From a virus, in the IMG/VR virus record IMGVR_UViG_3300046751_000253, positions 1 to 54,779 of that record: a DNA stretch of 54,779 nucleotides; one strand, given 5' to 3'. Of this stretch, positions 43,743 to 50,982 are shown piece by piece. Below the pieces are notes generated by a model. The model had not been told where the DNA came from. It saw nothing but the letters and a program-made list of their open reading frames with translations, and ran no database searches. The position numbers and the translations under genes are program-made. Every line of letters starts with the position of its first letter. Position 1 is the stretch's first letter.

Positions 43743-43929
43743 CTAGTAAATCCTCAAACTCTTTGTGGAAAGTAACATCTTCTATATATGTATATCCCAT
43801 TGCACGTAGGAAATCTAATACAATATCTGACATATCATTTAGGTCAGTTGCATAGCCTTCTACTGTGGTTTTATTTCCAAAGTCTAAGTACTCAGCAGAC
43901 ATTGTAACCTTATACTCTTTGTCTAACAT
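43735..43929 (-). CDS. Small acidic hypothetical protein
   Basis: A 64-residue protein with two beta strands (YKVTMSAEYLDF, TTVEGYATDL), then a helix and an acidic end (DLLDD). It has SD AAGGAG. Its 3' end overlaps the DUF3310 start by 8 nt. The function is unknown. Confidence 0.65.
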   Translation of the reverse strand: MLDKEYKVTMSAEYLDFGNKTTVEGYATDLNDMSDIVLDFLRAMGYTYIEDVTFHKEFEDLLDD

Positions 43930-43948
43930 ATTAACTCCTTAATAAATG

Positions 43949-43965
43949 GCGTACCCACCCTACGC
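43949..43965 (-). other. Short hairpin between SSB and next gene
   Basis: GCGTA and TACGC flank a 7-nt loop (CCCACCC on the plus strand), with further partial pairing on both sides. There is no T-run. It may affect stability or processing of the message downstream of ssb. Confidence 0.4.
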
Positions 43966-44022
43966 TAGCCATCTCACTACCATATTACAATATGTGTAGC
44001 ACCCTTGTTGATGTTATGCTAT

Positions 44023-44493
44023 TTAGCTACCTGTGTTGCCAAAGGGGATATCGTCTTCAAAGTCATCCACAGTGCTATGACCGTCAGGCACAACATCAAA
44101 GTCCTCAGAGTCACCATAAGGAATCAGATTAACTACCTGAACCTTTTGAAGCTCTGCTCCAACACCACTCTTACCTGCGTACTCCCACTCATAAGTCTTG
44201 AGAAGTACATTGACATCTGAACCATTACCCACAAGAGTATTGCCCATGTCGTTCTTGTTAGCATCAACAAGAGAAGGTGCTTGGTTCTGGCTACCATCTT
44301 TACGGTTTACTTTACGTTTGATGGTTACAAAGTCTCCACGTTCATCACCTTTGTTCTTGATGTTCATGCCTAGCTTCTTAGCTTTCTCAAGTTCTGCACC
44401 CTCTAACGCCAAGTCAATAGACCATACTGGTTCAAAGGTTGTGTTAGGTGTTGCAATAGTTGCCCAATGGGACTTTCCTGATAGTACTGGCAT
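44023..44493 (-). CDS. Single-stranded DNA-binding protein (T7 gp2.5-like)
   Basis: A 156-residue protein that coats ssDNA in replication and recombination. It has an OB-fold-like order: an N-terminal strand with KSHWATIATPNTTFEPVWSIDLAL (about 7-30), KGDERGDFVTIKRKV (about 48-62), and DVNVLLKTYEWE. A long acidic tail ends DDFEDDIPFG, the kind of tail (DDIPF) by which SSBs contact polymerase and other partners. It lies next to the DNA polymerase gene and has its own strong promoter and possible operator. Confidence 0.85.
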   Translation of the reverse strand: MPVLSGKSHWATIATPNTTFEPVWSIDLALEGAELEKAKKLGMNIKNKGDERGDFVTIKRKVNRKDGSQNQAPSLVDANKNDMGNTLVGNGSDVNVLLKTYEWEYAGKSGVGAELQKVQVVNLIPYGDSEDFDVVPDGHSTVDDFEDDIPFGNTGS

Positions 44494-44548
44494 AATATTT
44501 ATCTCCTATTTAAGTTACTGTGTGGTCTTAGCCACTTCTGATTTTGAA

Positions 44549-44577
44549 AGTATATAACATACAAAATAGTATGTCAA
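44549..44577 (-). promoter_or_regulatory. Near-consensus promoter for ssb and the middle genes
   Basis: On the minus strand TTGACA (44577-44572), 17 bp, TATACT (44554-44549). It lies about 55 bp before the ssb start, in a gap between ssb and DNA polymerase. It can drive ssb, the exonuclease, endonuclease and neighbouring genes independently of the early operon. Confidence 0.7.
44557..44574 (-). promoter_or_regulatory. Putative operator inside the ssb promoter
   Basis: ACATAC and GTATGT form a perfect inverted repeat with a 6-bp centre (AAAATA), lying almost entirely in the spacer between the -35 and -10 boxes. A repressor bound here would block transcription. No phage repressor is recognised. 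Confidence 0.5.
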
Positions 44578-44583
44578 CACCTA

Positions 44584-46233
44584 TTAATGAGTTTCTGCCC
44601 AATTGTTTCCAATTTTAAACTCACTGTCCAGAGGACAATTAACAGACAGTGTTTCTTGCACCTGCTTCATTGCCTTCTGTGTGAGTTCACCAAATCGTTC
44701 CGCTTGGTCTGCACGAATCTCAAACTGATACTCGTCATGGATAGACGCAACAAGATTGTAATCATAATCCCGTTGCGCCATTAAAGTTATTTGCCGCAAC
44801 CATTCTTTACAAATGATAGCACCTGCACCCTGTAGTAAAAGGTTCATGGCTGCATGTTGCTGACGTACCTTGAGAAGTCTTCCATCAAGACCACGAATAT
44901 GTCCTGTAGTTGCTGCTCTGTCCACCTTATCACGCAAGGTTTTTAAAGCTGGCATATTGGACATAAACTTTTTCATAATGATTTGTCCTTCTTTAGCACC
45001 ACCACCAACAATACTACCAATCTTAGCTGGACCTGCACCATAGATTAGAGCATAGATAAATGTCTTTGCTGCATCTCTGGTAGGAAGTCCTGCGGCTTTC
45101 TGATTTGCAGTGTGGATGTCACCACCCACTACCTCATCAGTAAATCTCTTGTCACCCATATAGTGTGCCAAGCATCTAAGTTCAAGTGAACTTGCATCAC
45201 AACCCAACAGCTTGTACTTATCGCTGCTCGTTTTCCAAACTTGTCTGCACTCCTTGCCGTAGGGAGAGTAAACGGCAGGTACTTGTGCCATGTTCGGGGA
45301 GTTATGTGCCATGCGTCCACTGATGGCTTTCAAGGTAATAACTCTACCATGAACCTTACCATCGTCTTCCACAACGTCAAGCCAAGACTTAACCTGTGAA
45401 ACTCTTTTCTGAAGTAATAGATATTGTAATATCTTTTTTACTTCTGGAATATCTACACCACTAAGAGAGCCTTCGTCCACCACTGGCTGACCAGTAGGCG
45501 TGAAAGTCTTAGGCTTCCATCCCTTTTCTTGTAGCCTCTTAGCAATCTGCTGTCTTGATGCAGGATTGAATACTTCTACCTTATCCTTTAATCGGTTTCC
45601 TGTCTTCTCTGAGTACCTTTCTGTTACGATAGGTGGGAATATAGCTTGCATCTCCTGCTCTATCTCTGTAGCCTCTTCTGAGAGCCTTGCAACAAGACAT
45701 GAAGCTTCTGGGATGTTAAGACTAAATCCATTCTCTTCTTGCTTGTCTACTATTGCTCGCACCTCATGCTCAAGCTGAATAGATTTTCCTGAATATTTTT
45801 TCATGTGAGGAAGTAGATGTTCATATAGTTTTACTGTAACTACTACGTCCTGCTTACAATACTTCAACATCTCTTGTGTGAATACAGAGAAGTCATTAAA
45901 CTCAATCTTAGGATAGCCAAGTCTTTGACCCCATGCTTCAAGTGAATGACCACCATCAAGAGATGGGTCAAAAAGCTGAGACATAATCAATGTGTCTCTT
46001 ACTTTCTTCAAAGGTATCTTACTGCCTGTCAAACGATTTACAACAGGCGCATCAAAAGACACACCGTTATGCATGACAAAGACATCAACACTCTCTGACC
46101 ATGCAGGGAAGTCCTTGATGGACTCCCCATACCATGTGTCCACTGCGCCTGTATCTAAGTCCTGTGCCACAATGCAATGCACTACAGTTGCATTGAGGTC
46201 ATCTGTCTCGATATCAAGCACTACTCTTTTCAT
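44584..46233 (-). CDS. DNA polymerase, family A
   Basis: A 549-residue replicative polymerase with proofreading. Exonuclease domain: VVLDIETDD with D7 and E9, HNGVSFDAPVV (motif II) and YCKQDVVVT (motif III, about 115-125). Polymerase domain: motif A LGCDASSLELR (about 343-353), motif B RDAAKTFIYALIYGAG (about 385-400), motif C ASIHDEYQFEI (about 500-510). It is similar in layout to T7 gp5 but shorter (704 there), with no clear thioredoxin-binding insertion. It overlaps the upstream nuclease gene by ATGA. Confidence 0.95.
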   Translation of the reverse strand: MKRVVLDIETDDLNATVVHCIVAQDLDTGAVDTWYGESIKDFPAWSESVDVFVMHNGVSFDAPVVNRLTGSKIPLKKVRDTLIMSQLFDPSLDGGHSLEAWGQRLGYPKIEFNDFSVFTQEMLKYCKQDVVVTVKLYEHLLPHMKKYSGKSIQLEHEVRAIVDKQEENGFSLNIPEASCLVARLSEEATEIEQEMQAIFPPIVTERYSEKTGNRLKDKVEVFNPASRQQIAKRLQEKGWKPKTFTPTGQPVVDEGSLSGVDIPEVKKILQYLLLQKRVSQVKSWLDVVEDDGKVHGRVITLKAISGRMAHNSPNMAQVPAVYSPYGKECRQVWKTSSDKYKLLGCDASSLELRCLAHYMGDKRFTDEVVGGDIHTANQKAAGLPTRDAAKTFIYALIYGAGPAKIGSIVGGGAKEGQIIMKKFMSNMPALKTLRDKVDRAATTGHIRGLDGRLLKVRQQHAAMNLLLQGAGAIICKEWLRQITLMAQRDYDYNLVASIHDEYQFEIRADQAERFGELTQKAMKQVQETLSVNCPLDSEFKIGNNWAETH

Positions 46234-46700
46234 AGTTCTACTAGCTCCGCTTTCTGATAGGGTATGTGGAAAAAGCTTTCACCTTTTACACGATAACTAA
46301 ATAACTTCTTTACTTCTGATTCGGCAACTACAAAGTCTTTGATTCGCCATGCTGCCTTGCAATCATTACGAATGACATAGAAGTTAAAGAAATGATTGTC
46401 TGCTCCTAACTCTGCCATCCTATTGATAAGCTTATGTTTTCGGTAAGGTATCCTGATTTCTTTCCATGTATCAGGCCAATCACCTTTCCATTGGTTCTTC
46501 ATCTCTGCCTCTGAGAAGTACGTATTATCTCCTTTTTTACTCTTGATGTCAAACGAAAAGTTCTCCTGACTATCAAGTATTTCATGCCCATTACTTTGTA
46601 AGTAATTCATAATGGCTTCTCTAGCCTTGGCATCATTCTCTTCATAACTCTGGCGGCTAAACCGCCTGTTATATGCGCCATCAATCTTTGCTACCTTCAT
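46230..46700 (-). CDS. Small putative PD-(D/E)XK nuclease
   Basis: A 156-residue protein between DNA polymerase and primase-helicase. D51 (in FSFDIKSK) and E66-x-K68 (in SEAEMK) have the spacing of a PD-(D/E)XK active site. There is a helical N-terminus and a W-rich middle (NQWKGDWPDTW). I do not recognise a named family. It could cleave flaps or host DNA. ATGA overlaps occur at both ends, so it is made together with the replisome. Confidence 0.7.
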   Translation of the reverse strand: MKVAKIDGAYNRRFSRQSYEENDAKAREAIMNYLQSNGHEILDSQENFSFDIKSKKGDNTYFSEAEMKNQWKGDWPDTWKEIRIPYRKHKLINRMAELGADNHFFNFYVIRNDCKAAWRIKDFVVAESEVKKLFSYRVKGESFFHIPYQKAELVEL

Positions 46701-48355
46701 AGAAAATCTCCTATATCATCTGCGTTAGAGTCTGCCTCAAATGGGTTCTCAATCTCTGACATCCTGCCAGTGTCCTTGTCATACAGAAGGTAGGTGGCTA
46801 CACCTGTCTCACCTGCATAACGGTTCTTCAATACCCTGACTGCCGTAGTGTTGGCTTGTGTTGGGTCTTGTGCTTGCTGGTCACGTTCCAATGCAATCAC
46901 TGCATCACTAATCTGTGCAATAGAATGTGAACCACGAAGCATAGATAGAGATATCTCCTTGCCCTGCTCCTGACCCTTATCACCTGTTGCTCTGCGTAAG
47001 TGAGATACAAGAAGCATTGCACATCTGGTTTCTTCTACCAGTGAACGAAGCTTGGTCATAAGCTGGTCAATGTTTCTGCGTTCATCTTCACCTTCCAAGC
47101 CTGACACAAGGATGGATAGGTGGTCAATGATAATAAACTTACAGTCCAGAGCCTTGACCATGTAACGTACACGACTGAGTATTTCGTCTGTAGTGATAGA
47201 ACCAAAGTGGTCAAAGGCATAGAACCTACGAGTACCAATGGTCTTACGTTCCAATTCTTTTAGCTGTTCAAGGCTGTACTTTTCTCGTACCTCTTTGATA
47301 TAGATACGGTCACTTGCCTCAACAGACATCAGATGAAAGGCAGTCTGCTTGATGTTTTCTTCCAGAGAGAAGACACCCACATTATGTTCTGTGTTCATAA
47401 GTAGGTGATGCATCAACTCACGCATCATGCTGGACTTCCCTGCGCCTGTACCTGCAGTAACTGTCACCAGTTCGCCTGTACGAATACCAAACAGCTTCTC
47501 ATTCAGACCCTGATAAGGATAGAGACAAGTCTCCACATCCTCTTCTTGATAGAGCCTTTCAGATATGTCTGCAAGGTTATGGATGCCAGCAGGTGTGTAT
47601 TGTTTTGCATCCCACCATGCACGAGTAAACTCTTCTCTCTTATTTAGTTTGAGATACTCGTTAGCATCCTTGTACTGTAAGTCCATGATTTTACAGCGAT
47701 TTGGCTCAAACAACTGAGCTACCTTTCCTGCTGCAAGCTTACCCTGCTCGTCATTATCAAAGCAAAGTACAATGGTTTCAAACTGATTGAGATAATCATA
47801 ACTGCCTTTGATATCTTTCAAGGCAGACTGAGCACCATTCTTGATGGACACAACAGGCCACTTAGAACCCATCAACTCATAGGCAGACATGGCATCAAGC
47901 TCACCTTCACAGACGGTAATAAACTTACCCTTCTGACCAAACTTGTTCTGACCAAACAGCTTTGCCTTTGGTAGCTGACCTTCTGATATGAAGCCCTTGT
48001 TTTGTACCTGACGTACCTTGTTGGCTACGTGAGCACCCGATTCGTCATAGTATGGATAGATATGTTTTACAATCTGGTCACCGGAAGAGACAGTCTTTAC
48101 GCCAAAGAATTGACAAGTCTGTTGACTAATCTTTCTGTCTGCAAGTCCTGTTACCTGACCGTCTGTGAATTGATTGTGATATACACCTTGTATAGGTGCT
48201 GGCTTTGTGTACTGCATATCTTCTGTATCCCCTTTCGTATATGCTGTGCATGAGAAACAATAGGTGTGTCCATCTGAGTAAGAAATGTTTGCGTCTGACG
48301 AGCCGCAAGCTTCGCAACTTCCTCTGGAAACTTCTTTTGAATCTGTGTGTTCCAT
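46697..48355 (-). CDS. Primase-helicase (T7 gp4-like)
   Basis: A 552-residue replisome enzyme. The N-terminal zinc ribbon has C14, C17, C33 and C36. A TOPRIM-like primase part follows (about 150-230; TVCEGELDAMSAYELM and LCFDNDEQGKLAA). The DnaB-type helicase domain has Walker A TAGTGAGKSS (about 300-309), Walker B KFIIIDHLSIL (about 408-418), and LLVSHLRRATGDKGQ as helicase loop motifs. The length is near T7 gp4A (566). The C-terminus is acidic, as in T7 gp4, where it contacts polymerase. Confidence 0.95.
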   Translation of the reverse strand: MEHTDSKEVSRGSCEACGSSDANISYSDGHTYCFSCTAYTKGDTEDMQYTKPAPIQGVYHNQFTDGQVTGLADRKISQQTCQFFGVKTVSSGDQIVKHIYPYYDESGAHVANKVRQVQNKGFISEGQLPKAKLFGQNKFGQKGKFITVCEGELDAMSAYELMGSKWPVVSIKNGAQSALKDIKGSYDYLNQFETIVLCFDNDEQGKLAAGKVAQLFEPNRCKIMDLQYKDANEYLKLNKREEFTRAWWDAKQYTPAGIHNLADISERLYQEEDVETCLYPYQGLNEKLFGIRTGELVTVTAGTGAGKSSMMRELMHHLLMNTEHNVGVFSLEENIKQTAFHLMSVEASDRIYIKEVREKYSLEQLKELERKTIGTRRFYAFDHFGSITTDEILSRVRYMVKALDCKFIIIDHLSILVSGLEGEDERRNIDQLMTKLRSLVEETRCAMLLVSHLRRATGDKGQEQGKEISLSMLRGSHSIAQISDAVIALERDQQAQDPTQANTTAVRVLKNRYAGETGVATYLLYDKDTGRMSEIENPFEADSNADDIGDFL

Positions 48356-48367
48356 CTCTTCTCCTGT

Positions 48368-48562
48368 TTAATTTCTGGTGAAGTATACTGTATCTAATCT
48401 GCCATTGTCAAGCACATGCAGCAAACGATTTGTTCGTTTTGTTGTATACCCCATTGCTTTACACAAGGTTTCTCTGTTTATCAACCAATCTTCTAACTCG
48501 TTGTAAGGTATTGTAGTTACTACCTTATCATCGAACCCCGTTGTAATATAGACATCAATCAT
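48368..48562 (-). CDS. Small hypothetical protein
   Basis: A 64-residue protein. VYITTGFDDKVVTTIPYNELEDWL suggests two strands and a helix, then MGYTTKRTNRLLHVLDNGRLDTVYF. The function is unknown. It lies 12 bp upstream of the primase-helicase. Confidence 0.65.
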   Translation of the reverse strand: MIDVYITTGFDDKVVTTIPYNELEDWLINRETLCKAMGYTTKRTNRLLHVLDNGRLDTVYFTRN

Positions 48563-48564
48563 AA

Positions 48565-48846
48565 TTAATGTCCTCTCATATTAAACTGAAACTGGAACGT
48601 ATCAAAGGCATCGGAAAGTTCCTGTAACTCATAAGCAGTCACCATCTTAATGCCACCCATGTCAGGATAAAGAGCAGTATCTAACACTGTGTCCAAAGTC
48701 TTGTGCAATTCTCGCAAAGATTCTTTTTGTTCAGGCTGTAATCCATCTACAGAATCTGACCTCTTTATCTTTTCTTCTTCACTTTTATCATTCCAATACT
48801 GGATGCGTTCTTCTTGTGTCATATCTTCAAAAGATTTTTCTGTCAT
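48565..48846 (-). CDS. Small acidic hypothetical protein
   Basis: A 93-residue, charged, helical protein (SFEDMTQEERIQYWNDKSEEEKI) with a C-terminal TAYELQELSDAFDTFQFQ helix. ATGA overlap with the MazG stop suggests coupled translation. The function is unknown. Confidence 0.65.
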   Translation of the reverse strand: MTEKSFEDMTQEERIQYWNDKSEEEKIKRSDSVDGLQPEQKESLRELHKTLDTVLDTALYPDMGGIKMVTAYELQELSDAFDTFQFQFNMRGH

Positions 48847-49178
48847 CTGTTATCTCCTTCTCCACCTAGTTTACCACGTACTGCCCTGTCTGCAAGCTTG
48901 TGTAGATTTGCCTTTGCAATATGTTCAAGAGACACACCACATGCATCTGCCATTGCTGCAATGTACCACAAGACATCACCAAGTTCGTCTGCAATGTCCA
49001 GCAGTTTTTCTTCTAACTCTTCTGGTGTTGCACCATCACGAATTAGTTTCTTTGCTTTGTTAGCTACCTCGCCAGCTTCACCAGCCAGACCAAGAGCAGG
49101 ATAAGAATACTTAGCACTCTCTGGAAAGATTGCAGTCTTCATTGCTAATTCTTGATATTCATTCAGAGTTATTGTCAT
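48843..49178 (-). CDS. mazG: MazG-like nucleotide pyrophosphohydrolase
   Basis: A 111-residue enzyme predicted to hydrolyse nucleotide triphosphates (or signalling nucleotides) to monophosphates. The metal-binding motif is present: GLAGEAGEVANKAKK (about 30-44) with paired Glu, then IADELGDVLWYIA (about 62-74) with E-x-x-D. A short all-alpha single domain is the usual phage form. It is commonly linked to degraded host DNA recycling or to lowering of host alarm nucleotides; the substrate here is unknown. Confidence 0.9.
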   Translation of the reverse strand: MTITLNEYQELAMKTAIFPESAKYSYPALGLAGEAGEVANKAKKLIRDGATPEELEEKLLDIADELGDVLWYIAAMADACGVSLEHIAKANLHKLADRAVRGKLGGEGDNR

Positions 49179-49371
49179 TGTAATTAATTCCTTTCGCCCA
49201 ACGGTTACACCAATCTCTTGCTAATTCTAAACCAAATTCATTCAGTGGAAAAAAAGTTCTGTGTTTTATCTCTCCACCTTCTGCCAAGAGAACCTCATAG
49301 CTCTCTTCAAACTCGTAGATGGTGGCTTCCTTTCCATTCTCACCTACTATGTCCTCTACCAAGTTAGTCAT
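49159..49371 (-). CDS. Small hypothetical protein
   Basis: A 70-residue protein starting MTNLVEDIVG. The start at 49371 gives the 8-nt overlap with the gene upstream that is typical here; a longer in-frame start at 49392 is possible. It has a beta-rich core (EATIYEFEESYEVLLAEGGEI), then GLELARDWCNRWA. The function is unknown. The end overlaps MazG by 20 nt. Confidence 0.65.
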   Translation of the reverse strand: MTNLVEDIVGENGKEATIYEFEESYEVLLAEGGEIKHRTFFPLNEFGLELARDWCNRWAKGINYNDNNSE

Positions 49372-49549
49372 CGCCAAACTCCTCATAGGCAAGGCTCATA
49401 GCAAAGTCTTCTGATTCGGCAATCATTTCTTCTGCCTCTTCTTTAGCAAGCTTCTTTGCTTCTTTGTTCTCGTAGCCCTCATCTAAATATTGGTGGTATA
49501 ATTCTCTAAACAATTTCTTTCTGTCTTTATTCCAAAGATTGTCACTCAT
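49364..49549 (-). CDS. Small acidic helical protein
   Basis: A 61-residue, Glu/Lys-rich protein with long helices (YHQYLDEGYENKEAKKLAKEEAEEM). It has a strong SD (AAGGAG) 10 nt upstream, just after the micro-peptide cluster. The function is unknown. Confidence 0.65.
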   Translation of the reverse strand: MSDNLWNKDRKKLFRELYHQYLDEGYENKEAKKLAKEEAEEMIAESEDFAMSLAYEEFGDD

Positions 49550-49566
49550 AACTATTACTCCTTTTC

Positions 49567-49629
49567 TTAGTGACTAAGTATTACTAGTATTAATACTACT
49601 ACTTCTATAGCTATTATAGTTTCTAACAT
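49567..49629 (-). CDS. 20-residue hydrophobic peptide (micro-peptide 3)
   Basis: MLETIIAIEVVVLILVILSH, only a short hydrophobic helix. The start lies 1 nt after the stop of the previous peptide, with GAGGA 5-9 nt upstream. The stop is followed by the SD of the next gene. Real translation is likely from spacing alone. Confidence 0.5.
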   Translation of the reverse strand: MLETIIAIEVVVLILVILSH

Positions 49630-49630
49630 T

Positions 49631-49723
49631 CTAATCCTCTGTTAGTAATAATAAGATTAAAATTATTATACATCCTAAGATATAAGATATCAATAGGAAT
49701 AAGGTGAAAAGTTCTGTTGCCAT
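49631..49723 (-). CDS. 30-residue membrane peptide (micro-peptide 2)
   Basis: The peptide MATELFTLFLLISYILGC runs on into a hydrophobic stretch and ends LLLTED. It is almost wholly a membrane helix with acidic ends. It starts 2 nt after the previous stop. It could modulate a host membrane protein. The function is inferred. Confidence 0.55.
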   Translation of the reverse strand: MATELFTLFLLISYILGCIIILILLLLTED

Positions 49724-49725
49724 AG

Positions 49726-49809
49726 TTAATCTTCATCCCCATGTAGCATAAATTTTATAACACACATAAATGTTACTATGTATATTAGTAGCTCTATGTT
49801 TATAGTCAT
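49726..49809 (-). CDS. 27-residue membrane peptide (micro-peptide 1)
   Basis: The peptide MTINIELLIYIVTFMCVIK then FMLHGDED has a single hydrophobic helix with an acidic C-terminus. Its ATG overlaps the stop of the 49806 gene as ATGA, so it is coupled. It is the first of three consecutive tiny hydrophobic genes. Confidence 0.55.
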   Translation of the reverse strand: MTINIELLIYIVTFMCVIKFMLHGDED

Positions 49810-50003
49810 TGACACCAGAACCCAGACTTGTATAGCTTCTGTTCAAATCTTTGACCTACATCTCTCACCGCTTCGGCAATGTATTCAAAGCCATCTTCCT
49901 CTAGCTTGTTTACTAGCTCCCAATGGTGGGCAACAATGGTAGACAAATCTGATGCGGATACCATTACATTTCTTGGTTCATACTGTGGCTTTTTGTTAGA
50001 CAT
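49806..50003 (-). CDS. Small hypothetical protein
   Basis: A 65-residue helical protein. NVMVSASDLSTIVAHHWELVNKLEEDGFEYIAEAVRD (cited by position, about 13-49) is an Ala/Glu/Leu helix pair, and it ends SGFWCQ. The ATG lies in an 8-nt overlap with the upstream gene. The function is unknown. Confidence 0.65.
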   Translation of the reverse strand: MSNKKPQYEPRNVMVSASDLSTIVAHHWELVNKLEEDGFEYIAEAVRDVGQRFEQKLYKSGFWCQ

Positions 50004-50172
50004 ATTTAATCTCCTTAACTTCGTCTATCATTTTCATTACACTTTCTACATGGACAGCATCATAATCTTCTTCCTGTACCATGTCAATAGCTTCATCTGC
50101 ATCTTCTGCTTCTATGATGTAGATGTGCTCCACTACCTCATGGGCAATGATTTCATATTTTTTCTTTTCCAT
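49996..50172 (-). CDS. Small acidic DpnD/PcfM-like protein
   Basis: A 58-residue protein. YEIIAHEVVEHIYIIEAEDADEAIDMV is a strand-strand-helix pattern known from the DpnD/PcfM-like family of small phage and plasmid proteins, whose function is unknown. The 58-residue protein at 50450 has the same pattern (YKVIATEYIFKDALIEADSEEEA). It overlaps the next gene by 8 nt. Confidence 0.65.
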   Translation of the reverse strand: MEKKKYEIIAHEVVEHIYIIEAEDADEAIDMVQEEDYDAVHVESVMKMIDEVKEIKYV

Positions 50173-50457
50173 TTAGCTTTCCATTCTTTCTACCCATTCA
50201 GGGTCTGCTTGGATTAGTTGTGGATTTAATTCTAGTATTTCATTTGCATACACATCACCTCTTTCCCATGAGCCATAGGTCATAGGTGATTTGACTGCAC
50301 AGAACCATCTGCCATAGGGCTTCTTCTTCTCTGCTTCCCTGCCCTGCCATGCCTTCAATACTTTCCATTCAAAGTACATACCATTGCTAGGATTTTCTAC
50401 ACGATAGGTTGCGTAGGGCTTCTCAATGTCTCTTGTCTTTGCAAATTTATTAGGCAT
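50173..50457 (-). CDS. Conserved phage early protein
   Basis: A 94-residue protein. The segments MYFEWKVLKAWQ, then PYGRWFCAVKSPMTYGSWERGDVY (about 55-80) are a pattern I recall from many marine phages as an uncharacterised early protein. The start is set at the second ATG of the repeated junction (ATGAAGATG), which has a good distance from GAGGAG. A TTG or first ATG would add 2-5 residues. Confidence 0.7.
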   Translation of the reverse strand: MPNKFAKTRDIEKPYATYRVENPSNGMYFEWKVLKAWQGREAEKKKPYGRWFCAVKSPMTYGSWERGDVYANEILELNPQLIQADPEWVERMES

Positions 50458-50626
50458 CTTCATTCTCCTCAAATGTCATATCTTCATGTATTTCCCAATC
50501 ACCACCGACTGTTATCCAATCCACACCATCTTCTTCGGCTTTGGCGATTGCTTCTTCTTCACTATCTGCTTCAATAAGAGCATCCTTAAATATGTATTCT
50601 GTTGCTATTACTTTGTACTTAGGCAT
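50450..50626 (-). CDS. Small acidic DpnD/PcfM-like protein
   Basis: A 58-residue protein, start MPKYKVIATEYIF. A strand-strand-helix fold is likely, with a motif pattern like that of the 49996 gene. It ends FEENEDA, the C-terminus that also encodes the SD and start of the next gene. The start at the second ATG of the junction is preferred over the first (50632). The function is unknown. Confidence 0.7.
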   Translation of the reverse strand: MPKYKVIATEYIFKDALIEADSEEEAIAKAEEDGVDWITVGGDWEIHEDMTFEENEDA

Positions 50627-50813
50627 CTTCATTCTCCTCTAAGTCATCTACGTCAAGACCATCAGCCATGTATGAATAGTCAATGTTTGGTGCATGGAAT
50701 ACAGCAATCTCACCTTGTTCATTAAGTACATGGTTGCCATTTTCATCAACCACATAAAAGGTCATATCCCACACACCTATGCTGTATGATTTGTTTGGGT
50801 CAAACTTAGTCAT
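50619..50813 (-). CDS. Small early protein, junction-linked
   Basis: A 64-residue protein, start MTKFDPNKSYSIGVWDMTFYVVDENGNHV. It is beta-rich (YSIGVWDMTFYVVDE) with an acidic end DLEENEDA. It carries the repeated junction at its 3' end. The function is unknown. Confidence 0.65.
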   Translation of the reverse strand: MTKFDPNKSYSIGVWDMTFYVVDENGNHVLNEQGEIAVFHAPNIDYSYMADGLDVDDLEENEDA

Positions 50814-50982
50814 CTTCATTCTCCTTCATCTCCTGAATATCCGTGGATAAACTATCTCTTATCTGTGAGTCATACTGACTTGCTATGTTAAGTAGCTTTC
50901 CTACGTAGTGAACAATGTCCTCATGTGTCCACCCCTTCATGTCTCTTTCTACAAGAGCTACTAATTCATCTTTATCAAACAT
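50806..50982 (-). CDS. Small early protein, junction-linked
   Basis: A 58-residue protein, start MFDKDELVALVERDMKGW. Charged helices (HEDIVHYVGKLLNIA) and an acidic end MKENEDD encode a one-base variant of the junction. The function is unknown. Confidence 0.65.
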   Translation of the reverse strand: MFDKDELVALVERDMKGWTHEDIVHYVGKLLNIASQYDSQIRDSLSTDIQEMKENEDD

